A stretch of 64,000 bases of DNA from Nocardia speluncae NBRC 108251. GTDB lineage: Bacteria > Actinomycetota > Actinomycetes > Mycobacteriales > Mycobacteriaceae. Under the pieces are notes generated by a model that was not told the DNA's origin, ran no database searches, and saw nothing but the letters and a program-made list of their open reading frames with translations. The stretch is from the NCBI RefSeq assembly GCF_001613245.1, contig NZ_BDBZ01000018.1, forward strand, positions 150,981 through 214,980. The letters run 5' to 3'. This document shows, piece after piece, positions 16,854-25,806 of the stretch. The translations under genes were made by a program, and so were the position numbers. Each line of letters opens with the position of its first letter. Positions within the stretch are counted from its first letter, which is position 1.

Positions 16854-16900
16854 TTGCTTCCTGATTGAACGCATGTTTAATATATTGAACATGCGTTCAA
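16854..16900 (+). promoter_or_regulatory. Promoter with perfect TetR operator over a leaderless start
   Basis: TTGAACGCATGTT (16865-16877) and its exact complement AACATGCGTTCAA (16888-16900) flank a 10-bp spacer, a 13-bp perfect inverted repeat. A -35-like TTGCTT (16854-16859) and, 17 nt on, TTAATA (16877-16882) place transcription start close to the ATG at 16891, which is itself inside the right arm. Bound repressor would cover the -10 box and the start codon. Confidence 0.75.
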
Positions 16901-17637
16901 GCGATGATCTGACTACCCGGGCACGTATCCGTGACGCGGCCGTCGTCCTGTTCGGCGAACAGGGTTTCGGCGTCGGAGTGCGGGCCATCGCGACGGCCGC
17001 AGGAGTATCACCCGGTCTGGTCAACCACCATTTCGGGTCCAAGGACGGGTTGCGTCGCGAATGCGACGATCACATACGGGGAGTGATCCGTGAAACGAAG
17101 ATGAACTTCATGAACCGGCCGTCGGCCGGGAACATGCTGCAGCAGCTGGCCGAGATCGAGGAATACGCCCCGATCATCGCCTATATGATGCGCAGCTTCC
17201 AGGCCGGCGGCGATCTGGCCGGCACGTTGTTCGAGCATATGGTCGACGACGTCGAGCAGTACCTGGAAGCCGGGGTGGCTTCCGGGACGCTGCGCAAACC
17301 GCGGGATGCAAAGGCAATGGCGCGCTACCTGGCCACCGCCAACGGCGGCGGCATGCTGCTGTTCCTGCAGACGCACACCCCGCCCGACGGGGTGGTCGAC
17401 TATCGGCGAGCCCTGCGCGACTACGCCGATCAGATGATGCTGCCCGCACTCGAGATCTACACCGAGGGCCTGCTCGCCGACCCCTCGATGCTGGAGGCAT
17501 TGCGCGCGGCGGGGCCGCAGCCCGGCACAGGCCCGGTCGAACCTGGATCACCTGCCCCCGATCAGAGCGGATCGCGGGTGGAAGATCCGGCCGCAGGGCA
17601 CGGGAACGATTCGGGCACCACCCCCGGACGCACGTAA
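16891..17637 (+). CDS. TetR family repressor of the adjacent ABC exporter (Rv1219c-like)
   Basis: A 248-residue TetR protein. The DNA-binding helices lie in residues 8-50 (ARIRDAAVVLFGEQGFGVGV, then AAGVSPGLVNHHFGSKDGL). The C-terminal domain is long, with a Pro/Gly-rich disordered tail of about 40 residues. Two in-frame ATGs (16873, 16891) lie inside the perfect palindrome and neither has an SD. The promoter geometry favours a leaderless start at 16891. It precedes the ABC exporter genes on the same strand. In M. tuberculosis the homologue Rv1219c represses Rv1218c-Rv1217c (recalled). Confidence 0.85.
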   Translation: MRSSDDLTTRARIRDAAVVLFGEQGFGVGVRAIATAAGVSPGLVNHHFGSKDGLRRECDDHIRGVIRETKMNFMNRPSAGNMLQQLAEIEEYAPIIAYMMRSFQAGGDLAGTLFEHMVDDVEQYLEAGVASGTLRKPRDAKAMARYLATANGGGMLLFLQTHTPPDGVVDYRRALRDYADQMMLPALEIYTEGLLADPSMLEALRAAGPQPGTGPVEPGSPAPDQSGSRVEDPAAGHGNDSGTTPGRT

Positions 17638-17819
17638 TCCGGTCACGGCGCCACAGGGGCCGGGTCCAGAGCCGAACCGGGCGGGAGTGATCGCTGTCGA
17701 GTCGGCGCCCGGCGAACAGAATCGATAGGGGCTCGGCGTCCGCGTAGGCGCCTGCTCTCCGGTGCGTGCGTGTACGTCACTTCGATAAATTCTATTTCGA
17801 TGTCCTACAAGGAGATTCG

Positions 17820-18740
17820 ATGATTTCGGCAATTGAGATCCGGGATCTGCACAAACACTTCGGTCCCGTCCGCGCACTCGACGGACTGAACCTGCAGGTG
17901 TCCGAAGGTGAAGTCCACGGTTTCCTCGGACCGAACGGCGCCGGGAAATCCACAACGATCCGGATCCTGCTGGGACTGCTGGCACGTACCAGCGGCGAGG
18001 CGCGGATGCTGGACCGCGATCCCTGGAAGGATGCGGTATCGCTGCACCGCGAACTGGCGTACGTTCCCGGCGACGTGACCCTGTGGCCGTCGCTGAGCGG
18101 TGGCGAGACCATCGACCTCCTCGCGTCGATGCGCGGCGGTCTCGATACCGCGCGGCGGGCCGAGCTGATCGAGCGGTTCGAGCTCGACCCCCGGAAAAAG
18201 GCGCGGACATATTCCAAGGGCAACCGGCAGAAGGTCGCGCTGGTCTCCGCGTTCTCCTCGCACGCCCGGCTGCTGCTCCTCGACGAGCCGACTTCCGGCC
18301 TGGACCCGCTGATGGAGCACGTGTTCCGCGAATGCGTCGCCGAGGCGGCCGGACGCGGGGCCACGGTACTGCTGTCCAGCCACATTCTCTCCGAGGTGGA
18401 GGCCCTGTGTGAGCGGGTCACGATCATCCGGTCCGGGCAGACGGTCGAAAGCGGCACGCTGGACTCCATGCGCCATCTGAGCCGCACCTCCATCACCGCG
18501 GAGTTGACCGGTGACCCCGGCGATATCGCGGCACTACCGGGCGTGGCGGATGTGAGCCTCGACGACCACACCCTGCGCTGCCAGGTGGAGGGCGACAATC
18601 TCGCCGAACTGATCCGGGTCCTCGGCGACACCGGTGTACGCAGCCTGATCAGCCGGCCGCCGACGCTGGAGGAGCTGTTCATGCGGCACTACTCGGTGAA
18701 CGGCCGGGAATCCGGCGAATTGCAGGAGGTACGGAAATGA
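17820..18740 (+). CDS. ABC-2 type multidrug exporter, ATP-binding subunit (Rv1218c-like)
   Basis: A 306-residue ATPase for an efflux pump. Walker A GPNGAGKST lies near residue 42, the Q-loop region near 85, a non-canonical signature YSKGNRQKVALVSA near 135 (usual for this drug-exporter subgroup in place of LSGGQ), Walker B LLLLDEPTSGLDP near 158, and the H-loop in LLSSHILSEVEAL. The ATG at 17820 has GGAG 6 nt upstream; the 18 extra residues of the longer frame are rejected. It overlaps the permease gene by 4 bp (ATGA). Upstream are its probable TetR regulator and a 182-bp gap with a TTCGAT direct repeat. Confidence 0.92.
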   Translation: MISAIEIRDLHKHFGPVRALDGLNLQVSEGEVHGFLGPNGAGKSTTIRILLGLLARTSGEARMLDRDPWKDAVSLHRELAYVPGDVTLWPSLSGGETIDLLASMRGGLDTARRAELIERFELDPRKKARTYSKGNRQKVALVSAFSSHARLLLLDEPTSGLDPLMEHVFRECVAEAAGRGATVLLSSHILSEVEALCERVTIIRSGQTVESGTLDSMRHLSRTSITAELTGDPGDIAALPGVADVSLDDHTLRCQVEGDNLAELIRVLGDTGVRSLISRPPTLEELFMRHYSVNGRESGELQEVRK

Positions 18741-20392
18741 CCACGGCTGTGGCCGGTGCCCGGCCGGCTATGTTCGACACGCGATCCGCGGGCACCGAAT
18801 TCACCGGCGTCCTCCGGCTGCTGCGGCTCTATCTGCGGCGTGACCGGATCGTCGCACCGCTGTGGATTCTGCTGCTGTCGGTGCCCTTGGGCTCGGTGTA
18901 TGTGGCCAGTATCGAATCGGTGTATCCGACGGCAGGCGATCGCGCCTCGTTCGCGGCCACGATCCTGGCCAGTCCGGCGCAGCTGGCGATGTACGGCCCC
19001 GTCTACGACACCTCTATCGGTGCCGTGGGGATCTGGAAAGCCGGGATGTTCCACACCCTGATCGCCGTGGCCACCATCCTCACGGTGATCCGGCACACCA
19101 GGGCGGAAGAGGAATCCGGCCGCACCGAAGTGCTGGCCTCCACCTCCGTCGGCCGGTACGCGAGCCTGACAGCCGCACTACTGCTGGCCCTCGGTGGTGC
19201 CCTGCTGGCCGGCCTCATCGGGGCACTGAGCCTCACAGCGACAGGGGTTCCGGCCGCCGGATCGCTGGCCTTCGGGCTCGCGCTCGCCGGGTCGGGCATG
19301 GTGTTCGCGGCGGTCGCCGCGGTGACCGCGCAGCTCTGCTCGGGTGCCCGGCTCGCCCGCGGGCTGGCGTTCGCGACACTCGCGGTGACCTTCACCCTGC
19401 GCGCTGTGGGGGACGCGCAGGCCGGCGCGGGGCCGGTCAACCCGTTGACGTGGATGTCCCCGCAGGGCTGGTCGCTGCAGATCCGGCCCTATGCGGGCGA
19501 TCGCTGGTGGGTACTGCTGTTACACCTGGCACTGCTCACCGTGACGATCGCGGTGGCCTTCGCCCTGTTGCGCCGTCGCGATGTCGGTGCCGGCCTGCTC
19601 GCCGAACGGCTCGGGCCGGCGGCGGCCGGCCCCGGTCTGACCGGCCCCTTCGGCCTCGCGGTCCGGTTGCAACGCGGCACCCTCCTCGGGTGGGGCATCG
19701 GAGTCGGGCTCTACGGTCTGGTGATCGGGAGCGTCGTGAACGGTATCGGCGACAGTTTCGGCAGCAACGAAACCCTGCGCGATCTGATCACTCGTATGGG
19801 CGGTACCGATTCGCTGGAGGATTCGTTCGTCAGCTACGCGTTCACCATGCTGGGGATCGCCGGCGCGGCGTACGCGGTCTCGGCGGCGCTGCGGATGTTC
19901 GGCGAGGAGAACGGCCATCATGCGGAATCGGTGCTCAGCGGCGCCGTCGGCCGGACCCGCTGGGTGGCCTCGCATCTGGTGTTCGCCCTCGGTGGCCCGG
20001 TGGTGATCATGCTGACCGCCGGTCTGCTGGGTGGGCTCGCCTACGGGATCGCGGCCGGCGATATCGGCGCCACGCTGCCCGGGATGCTGGCGGCCGCGCT
20101 GGTCCAGCTGCCCGCGATCTGGTTCTTCGCGGCGGCAACAGTCGCGCTTTTCGGGCTGGTGCCACGCTGGACGCCGGTGGCATGGGGGTTGCTGACCGCC
20201 GCGATCGCGGTCTTCCTGCTCGGCTCCATCTCCGGCGCTCCGCAGTGGTTGCAGAACCTGGAGCCGTTCAGTCACGCACCGAAGGTGCCGGGAATGGCGT
20301 ACAACGTGGCTCCCACGCTCCTGGTCACCGCCGTTGCCGCGGGACTGCTCGCCGTGGGACTGGTGGGAATGCGCAGCCGGGACGTGCGCTGA
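18737..20392 (+). CDS. ABC-2 type multidrug exporter, permease subunit (Rv1217c-like)
   Basis: A 551-residue membrane protein forming the transport path for the preceding ATPase. About twelve hydrophobic segments can be seen in two halves of six, each beginning with a long helix after a charged N-terminal stretch (LWILLLSVPLGSVYVASIES in the first, LLGWGIGVGLYGLVIGSVV in the second). This large exporter-permease type is fused as two repeats. The start overlaps the ATPase stop by 4 bp. Substrates are unknown; the M. tuberculosis pair is linked to multidrug tolerance. A hairpin follows at 20406-20448. Confidence 0.88.
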   Translation: MTTAVAGARPAMFDTRSAGTEFTGVLRLLRLYLRRDRIVAPLWILLLSVPLGSVYVASIESVYPTAGDRASFAATILASPAQLAMYGPVYDTSIGAVGIWKAGMFHTLIAVATILTVIRHTRAEEESGRTEVLASTSVGRYASLTAALLLALGGALLAGLIGALSLTATGVPAAGSLAFGLALAGSGMVFAAVAAVTAQLCSGARLARGLAFATLAVTFTLRAVGDAQAGAGPVNPLTWMSPQGWSLQIRPYAGDRWWVLLLHLALLTVTIAVAFALLRRRDVGAGLLAERLGPAAAGPGLTGPFGLAVRLQRGTLLGWGIGVGLYGLVIGSVVNGIGDSFGSNETLRDLITRMGGTDSLEDSFVSYAFTMLGIAGAAYAVSAALRMFGEENGHHAESVLSGAVGRTRWVASHLVFALGGPVVIMLTAGLLGGLAYGIAAGDIGATLPGMLAAALVQLPAIWFFAAATVALFGLVPRWTPVAWGLLTAAIAVFLLGSISGAPQWLQNLEPFSHAPKVPGMAYNVAPTLLVTAVAAGLLAVGLVGMRSRDVR

Positions 20393-20405
20393 CCCGCTGA
20401 CGGTT

Positions 20406-20448
20406 GCGGCCGTGTGTCCTGGGTCATCACGACCGGATGCACGGCCGC
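20406..20448. terminator. Hairpin between convergent ABC permease and glgC
   Basis: GCGGCCGTG (20406-20414) pairs perfectly with CACGGCCGC (20440-20448) across a 25-nt loop. It lies in a 96-bp convergent gap and could end both transcripts. There is no T-tract, so this is a weak call. Confidence 0.4.
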
Positions 20449-20488
20449 TTCTGTGTGGTCGGTGCCCGGCCCGCCGGCCATCGAGTGA

Positions 20489-21703
20489 TCAGACCCAGGT
20501 GCCCTTGCCGACCGTGACCACGCCCCCGTGGCTGATGGCGAACCTGCCGCGGTCGCGTTCCCGGTCCACGCCGATGATCTCGCCCTCGGACACCATCACG
20601 TTCTTGTCCAGGATGGCGCGCCGGACCACTGCGCCGCGCCCGATCCGCACGCCGGGCATCAGCACACTGCCCTCGACCGTGGCGCCCTCGTCGACCTGCA
20701 CGTTCGCGCTGAGTACCGAATTTCGGACCGTAGCCGCCGACAGGATGCTGCCGGCCCCGACAATGGATTCCTGGGCGAGCCCGCCGCGGGCGAATTTCGC
20801 GGGTGGCAGGTTCTCGGCGGCGCCGCGGATGGGCCAGTGCCGGTTGTAGAGGTTGAAAACGGGATTCACCGACACCAGATCCATATGGGCTTCGTAGAAG
20901 GCATCGATGGTGCCGACATCACGCCAGTAACCGCGATCGCGGTTGGTGGCGCCGGGCACATCGTTATCGGCGAAATCGTAGACGGCGGCCTGTCCCGCGG
21001 CGACCAATCCGGGAATGATATCGCCACCCATATCGTGATCGGAATCGGAATTCTCCGCATCCGCCTTGATCGAATCCACCAGCACCTTGGTGGTGAACAC
21101 GTAGTTGCCCATGGAGGCGAAGGTCGCATTCGGATCGTCGGGGATTCCCGGCGGATGGGCCGGTTTCTCCAGGAACCCGACGATACGCCCGGATTCGTCG
21201 GAATCTATACAGCCGAAAGCGCTCGCCTCGCTGCGCGGCACCCGGATACCGGCGACCGTGACCCCGGCGCCCGAATCGATATGGTTGGTGACCATCTGCT
21301 CCGGGTCCATCCGATAGACGTGATCGGCGCCGAACACCACGATGTAATCGGGATCCTCGTCGTAGATGAGGTTCAGCGACTGCATGATCGCGTCGGCGCT
21401 ACCGGTGTACCAGCGCGGGCCCAGCCGCTGCTGGGCGGGCACCGGGGTGATGTATTCACCGGCGAAACCGGACAGCCGCCAGGTCTGCGAAATATGACGG
21501 TCCAGGGAATGTGATTTGTATTGGGTGAGTACACACAGCCGGAGGAAACCGGCATTGACCAGATTGCTCAGTACGAAGTCGATGAGGCGGTAGGCCCCGC
21601 CGAACGGGACGGCCGGCTTGGCGCGGTCGGCAGTCAGGGGAAAGAGTCGCTTGCCCTCGCCACCGGCGAGCACGATTCCGAGTACGTGCGGCTGGCTCCT
21701 CAC
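20489..21703 (-). CDS. glgC: Glucose-1-phosphate adenylyltransferase
   Basis: Makes ADP-glucose from glucose-1-phosphate and ATP, feeding glycogen and maltose-1-phosphate synthesis. The 404-residue product has the nucleotidyltransferase motif LAGGEGKRLFPLTADRAKPA (residues 12-31), the substrate loop YTGSADAI, FGADHVYRMD, and a C-terminal left-handed beta-helix (VEGSVLMPGVRIGRGAVVRR). The GTG start lies 7 nt after TAGGTT on the minus strand, a leaderless arrangement. It is divergent from the glycosyltransferase that uses its product. Confidence 0.95.
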   Translation of the reverse strand: MRSQPHVLGIVLAGGEGKRLFPLTADRAKPAVPFGGAYRLIDFVLSNLVNAGFLRLCVLTQYKSHSLDRHISQTWRLSGFAGEYITPVPAQQRLGPRWYTGSADAIMQSLNLIYDEDPDYIVVFGADHVYRMDPEQMVTNHIDSGAGVTVAGIRVPRSEASAFGCIDSDESGRIVGFLEKPAHPPGIPDDPNATFASMGNYVFTTKVLVDSIKADAENSDSDHDMGGDIIPGLVAAGQAAVYDFADNDVPGATNRDRGYWRDVGTIDAFYEAHMDLVSVNPVFNLYNRHWPIRGAAENLPPAKFARGGLAQESIVGAGSILSAATVRNSVLSANVQVDEGATVEGSVLMPGVRIGRGAVVRRAILDKNVMVSEGEIIGVDRERDRGRFAISHGGVVTVGKGTWV

Positions 21704-21792
21704 AGTGCCAAACCTACCGAACCAGGTGGTCGGGGGCGTCGTACGCTCGGCGACTTCTGTATACCGGCCGCTCGGCGGCTACCGTGAATCCG
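21703..21792. promoter_or_regulatory. Divergent glgC/glgA leaderless promoters
   Basis: On the minus strand TAGGTT (21716-21711) is 7 nt before the glgC GTG. On the plus strand TACCGT (21780-21785) is 6 nt before the GTG at 21792. Both hexamers lie in the 88-bp gap. Confidence 0.5.
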
Positions 21793-23018
21793 TGAGTTTC
21801 GGTTCCAGCGGTGCGGACACCGCGTCCGGGCCGCCGGTGGGCGGCCCGCTACGGGTGGCCGTGTTGACCCGGGAATATCCGCCCGAGGTGTACGGCGGGG
21901 CGGGGGTGCATGTCACCGAACTGGTGGCCCGGCTGCGCCGGCTGAGCACGGTGACCGTGCACTGTATGGGCGTACCGCGGTCGGCGGCCCGGGTGCACGA
22001 TCCGGATCCGGCGCTGGCGGGTGCCAATCCGGCGCTGCAGATGATGTCGGCGCAGCTGCGGATGGCCGACGGTGTGGGCGCGGTGGACCTGGTTCATTCG
22101 CATACCTGGTACGCCGGGCTGGCCGGGCATCTCGCGGCGACGCTGTACGGGATCCCGCACGTGGTCACCACGCATTCGCTGGAGCCGCGCCGGCCGTGGA
22201 AGGCCGAACAGCTCGGTGGCGGGTACCGGTTGTCCTCGTGGTCGGAGCGTAACGCGCTGGAGCATGCCGACGCGGTGATCGCGGTGAGCGACTGGATGCG
22301 CCGCGATGTCCTCGACGCCTACCCTGCGCTGGATCCGGCCCGGGTGCACGTGGTGCGCAACGGAATCGACGCGGAGGTCTGGTACCCGGGACCACCGGCC
22401 CCGGGCAGCCGCCGGATCCTGGACGAACTGGGGGTGCGTGCGGACCGTCCGCTGGCAGTGTTCGTCGGCCGGATCACCCGCCAGAAAGGTGTGGGGCATC
22501 TCCTGGCCGCGGCGCGGGAGATCGACCCGGGGATCCAGCTGGTCCTGTGTGCCGGTGCCCCGGACACTCCGCAGCTGGAGGCCGAGGTCGCCGCCGCCGT
22601 GGCCGGGCTGCACCGGCAGCGCGACAACATCTTCTGGGTGCGGGAGATGCTGCCCACCGAACAGATCCGCCAGTTGCTGGCCGCGGCCACTGTCTTCGTC
22701 TGCCCGTCGGTCTACGAACCCCTCGGGATCGTCAATCTCGAGGCGATGGCCTGCGCCACGGCCGTGGTCGCCTCCGATGTGGGTGGTATCCCCGAGGTGG
22801 TCACCGACGGCGGTACGGGGCGGCTGGTGCATTTCGACGCCGGTGAGACCGCAGCCTACGAGCACGCGCTGGCCGCCGCGATCAACGAGCTCGCCGGCGA
22901 CCCGGTGCGCGCGGCCGAACTCGGGGCCGCCGGGCGCGCCCGCGCGCGGGCGGAATTCGACTGGTACCGGATCGCCGAACAGACGGTGAACGTCTACCGC
23001 ACGGTGGCGAAACCCTGA
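21792..23018 (+). CDS. glgM: GT4 glycosyltransferase, GlgA/GlgM type (alpha-maltose-1-phosphate synthase)
   Basis: Transfers glucose from ADP-glucose to glucose-1-phosphate or glycogen. The 408-residue protein carries the GT5/GT4 N-terminal motif LTREYPPEVYGGAGVHV near residue 30, the phosphate-binding FVGRITRQKGVGHLL near 230, and the donor-site motif CPSVYEPLGIVNLEAMAC with two Glu near 310. The M. tuberculosis homologue Rv1212c (GlgM) makes maltose-1-phosphate; the same role is likely here. The frame opens at 21618, inside glgC antisense; the GTG at 21792 follows a TANNNT box by 6 nt. About 20 residues precede the conserved start. Confidence 0.9.
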   Translation: MSFGSSGADTASGPPVGGPLRVAVLTREYPPEVYGGAGVHVTELVARLRRLSTVTVHCMGVPRSAARVHDPDPALAGANPALQMMSAQLRMADGVGAVDLVHSHTWYAGLAGHLAATLYGIPHVVTTHSLEPRRPWKAEQLGGGYRLSSWSERNALEHADAVIAVSDWMRRDVLDAYPALDPARVHVVRNGIDAEVWYPGPPAPGSRRILDELGVRADRPLAVFVGRITRQKGVGHLLAAAREIDPGIQLVLCAGAPDTPQLEAEVAAAVAGLHRQRDNIFWVREMLPTEQIRQLLAAATVFVCPSVYEPLGIVNLEAMACATAVVASDVGGIPEVVTDGGTGRLVHFDAGETAAYEHALAAAINELAGDPVRAAELGAAGRARARAEFDWYRIAEQTVNVYRTVAKP

Positions 23019-23084
23019 GGGGAGCCGGCGGCCGGTGCCATTCGCACAGTTCTGCGGTCACCGGGCCGCGGCACCCCCGCTCGA

Positions 23085-23489
23085 TCAGCTGCCGGAGCTC
23101 CCTGAGGTGATATCACCGGCAAGTGGTGCCACCGCCCCGATGATCTCGCCGACCGTCGCCTCGTCCACGCCGGCGGCGGTGAGCGAATCGGTCAGATGCC
23201 CGGCCACGAGGTCGAAATGATGCCTGGTGATTCCCCGGCCCTGATGTACCTGTTTCATCGGCGCACCGGTATAGGGGGCCGGGCCGCCGAGGGCCGCGGC
23301 GAAGAACTCGACCTGCTTACCGCGCAGCCTGGACATATTCGTTCCGGTGAAGAACCCGGCGAGTGCTGTGTCGGCGAGGACTCGGGTATAGAAATCGGCG
23401 ACGACGGCTTCCAATGCCTCGTATCCGCCGATCCGGTCGAAGATGGTGGCGGGGGTGGCTGCCCTTTTTCCGAATGTCGGTATCCGCAT
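23085..23489 (-). CDS. glbN: Truncated haemoglobin, group I (trHbN-like)
   Basis: A 134-residue haem protein with the short 2-on-2 globin fold, a likely nitric-oxide dioxygenase or oxygen carrier. Visible features are TIFDRIGGYEALEAVV at the N-terminal helix, the B10 Tyr in ADFYTRVL, and the proximal His in KQVHQGRGITRHHFDLVAGH. About 15 residues precede the globin start. It converges with glgM across 66 bp. No SD is obvious. The C-terminus ends in a short Ser/Gly tail. Confidence 0.88.
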   Translation of the reverse strand: MRIPTFGKRAATPATIFDRIGGYEALEAVVADFYTRVLADTALAGFFTGTNMSRLRGKQVEFFAAALGGPAPYTGAPMKQVHQGRGITRHHFDLVAGHLTDSLTAAGVDEATVGEIIGAVAPLAGDITSGSSGS

Positions 23490-23587
23490 GCAATAAGCAC
23501 ATCAGGCCGGTATTACCCGTCGATCAGGCCCGCGTAGCAAGTGGATTGCCGTGTGTGGCAGCGTGATTGCCTCGTTCTCACCATCGA

Positions 23588-24482
<895 letters not shown>

Positions 24483-24496
<14 letters not shown>

Positions 24497-24650
24497 TCTT
24501 CAATTCGTCACCCAGTGCCGCGGCTTCGTCGGGCGTGAGCTCTACGACCAGACGCCCGCCACCCTCGAGCGGGACCCGCATAACGATCCCACGACCTTCC
24601 TTGGTTGCCTCGAGGGGACCGTCCCCGGTACGGGGCTTCATGGCCGCCAT
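24483..24650 (-). CDS. DUF3117 small conserved protein (Rv1211-like)
   Basis: A 55-residue protein, short enough to be missed by length cut-offs. It begins MAAMKPRTGDGPLEATKEGR and continues with a beta-rich GRGIVMRVPLEGGGRLVVEL and an acidic helix TPDEAAALGDELK. This is the DUF3117 family, nearly invariant across actinobacteria and of unknown function. SD GGAGGG stands 8 nt before the ATG. It lies next to tagA as in M. tuberculosis, and its 3' end overlaps the RlmA-like gene, which suggests co-transcription. Confidence 0.9.
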
Positions 24651-24700
24651 CCTCTGCTCCCTCCAGATCTGCGCTGTATGCTGCGCACTTGCTCGGATCT

Positions 24701-24747
24701 CCGGTTGTCACCAACCGGGCGGTCCGTCGGTTGAAGCGACGGACCGC
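24701..24747 (-). terminator. Two adjacent perfect hairpins after tagA
   Basis: GCGGTCCGTCG (24719-24729) pairs exactly with CGACGGACCGC (24737-24747) over a 7-nt loop. Immediately next to it CCGGTTG (24701-24707) pairs with CAACCGG (24712-24718). They stand 60-110 bp after the tagA stop and before the DUF3117 promoter, a likely terminator for tagA. No U-tract is present. Confidence 0.5.
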
Positions 24748-24808
24748 ACCCGATCCATTCTTCCCTATCGCAGGAGATGGCGGATACTCGACGTCCAAAT
24801 GTGACCGG

Positions 24809-25381
24809 TCAGCCGAGGCAGGTGTGCCGGGAATCGACCCAGCATTCGGACAGATGGTCGTCCACCATTCCCGTGGCCTGCATCAGCGCGTACGCGGTAG
24901 TCGGCCCGACGAAGCGGAAACCACGCCGCTTCAATTCTTTTGCCAGTGCAGTGGATTCGGGTGTCACCGCAGGGATATCGCCTATTTCGCGCGGGCGCGG
25001 CCGCCGTGGGGGAGCGAACGACCAGAGCAGTTCGTCCAGGCCGGTATCGAGTTCGCGGGCGACTTTCGCATTCGCGATACAAGCATCGATTTTGGCGCGA
25101 TTGCGAACAATCGCCGAATCGGCCAGCAGCCGCTCGCGGTCGGCATCACCGAATTCGGCGACCCGGTCGATCACGAATCCGGCGAACCCCAGCCGGAACG
25201 CGGGGCGTTTGCGCAGAATTGTGATCCAGGACAATCCCGACTGGAAGGCCTCCAGGCACAATCGCTCGAACAGGGCGTCGTCACCGTGCAACGGGCGGCC
25301 CCACTCCTGATCGTGGTAGTCGCGGTAGATCTGGGAATCGACCGACCACGGGCAGCGAACCAGCGTATCGGTGGCGCTCAC
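24809..25381 (-). CDS. tagA: DNA-3-methyladenine glycosylase I
   Basis: Base-excision repair enzyme that removes 3-methyladenine. The 190-residue product shows the Tag signature: RCPWSVDSQIYRDYHDQEWG at the start (Cys and Trp at the base pocket and zinc), LFERLCLEAFQSGLSW, and the C-terminal zinc ligands in MVDDHLSECW and RHTCLG. The GTG start overlaps the stop of the preceding DivIVA-like gene by 4 bp, so the two are translationally coupled. Orthologue of Rv1210. Confidence 0.95.
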   Translation of the reverse strand: MSATDTLVRCPWSVDSQIYRDYHDQEWGRPLHGDDALFERLCLEAFQSGLSWITILRKRPAFRLGFAGFVIDRVAEFGDADRERLLADSAIVRNRAKIDACIANAKVARELDTGLDELLWSFAPPRRPRPREIGDIPAVTPESTALAKELKRRGFRFVGPTTAYALMQATGMVDDHLSECWVDSRHTCLG

Positions 25382-25698
25382 GAGCGATCCCGGCCTGTTG
25401 CCGCGCCGGTGCTCGCGGACTGTGCCTCGGTGAGCTGGGCCTGTAGCTCATCGATCCGGGCGGCCAGCCGGGCCAGTGCCCAATCGACCTCGCCGGCCTT
25501 GTACCCGCGCACGACCTGCTGGAACCGCAGGGCCCGCACATCAGCGCCGGAGATCCGCTCCACCGGGAGAATGGTCGCGGTGGTGCCCTCCGGGAGTGGG
25601 CCCAGCTCCTCCGACCGGCCGAAGAGCGCACCGGCCAGCAGGAACAACACCGTGGCCACCAAACCCACGATCAGGACGTACAGCAGCAGGGTGAGCAT
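25378..25698 (-). CDS. Small membrane protein with DivIVA-like domain
   Basis: A 106-residue protein with one N-terminal membrane helix (LLLYVLIVGLVATVLFLLAG). A DivIVA-type segment follows: SGADVRALRFQQVVRGYKAG, then EVDWALARLAARIDELQAQL, a coiled coil. DivIVA-type domains mark growth poles and septa in actinobacteria, so a cell-growth role is possible but unproven. It matches the M. tuberculosis gene preceding tagA. The ATG lies 6 nt after TAGACT, a leaderless arrangement, and the stop overlaps tagA. Confidence 0.8.
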   Translation of the reverse strand: MLTLLLYVLIVGLVATVLFLLAGALFGRSEELGPLPEGTTATILPVERISGADVRALRFQQVVRGYKAGEVDWALARLAARIDELQAQLTEAQSASTGAATGRDRS

Positions 25699-25710
25699 GA
25701 ACCGAGTCTA
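25698..25710 (-). promoter_or_regulatory. Leaderless-type -10 box of the DivIVA-like gene and tagA
   Basis: On the minus strand TAGACT (25710-25705) is separated by 6 nt from the ATG at 25698. There is no SD. Confidence 0.5.
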
Positions 25711-25806
25711 GGTGCGCCCGCCGACAAGGTACGCGGGTCGTCCTGCCCGCCGAGTCAGGACAGAACCGCGGTTGCGCGGCCGGGCGCAAGCGCGCAGGTC
25801 GGCTGT

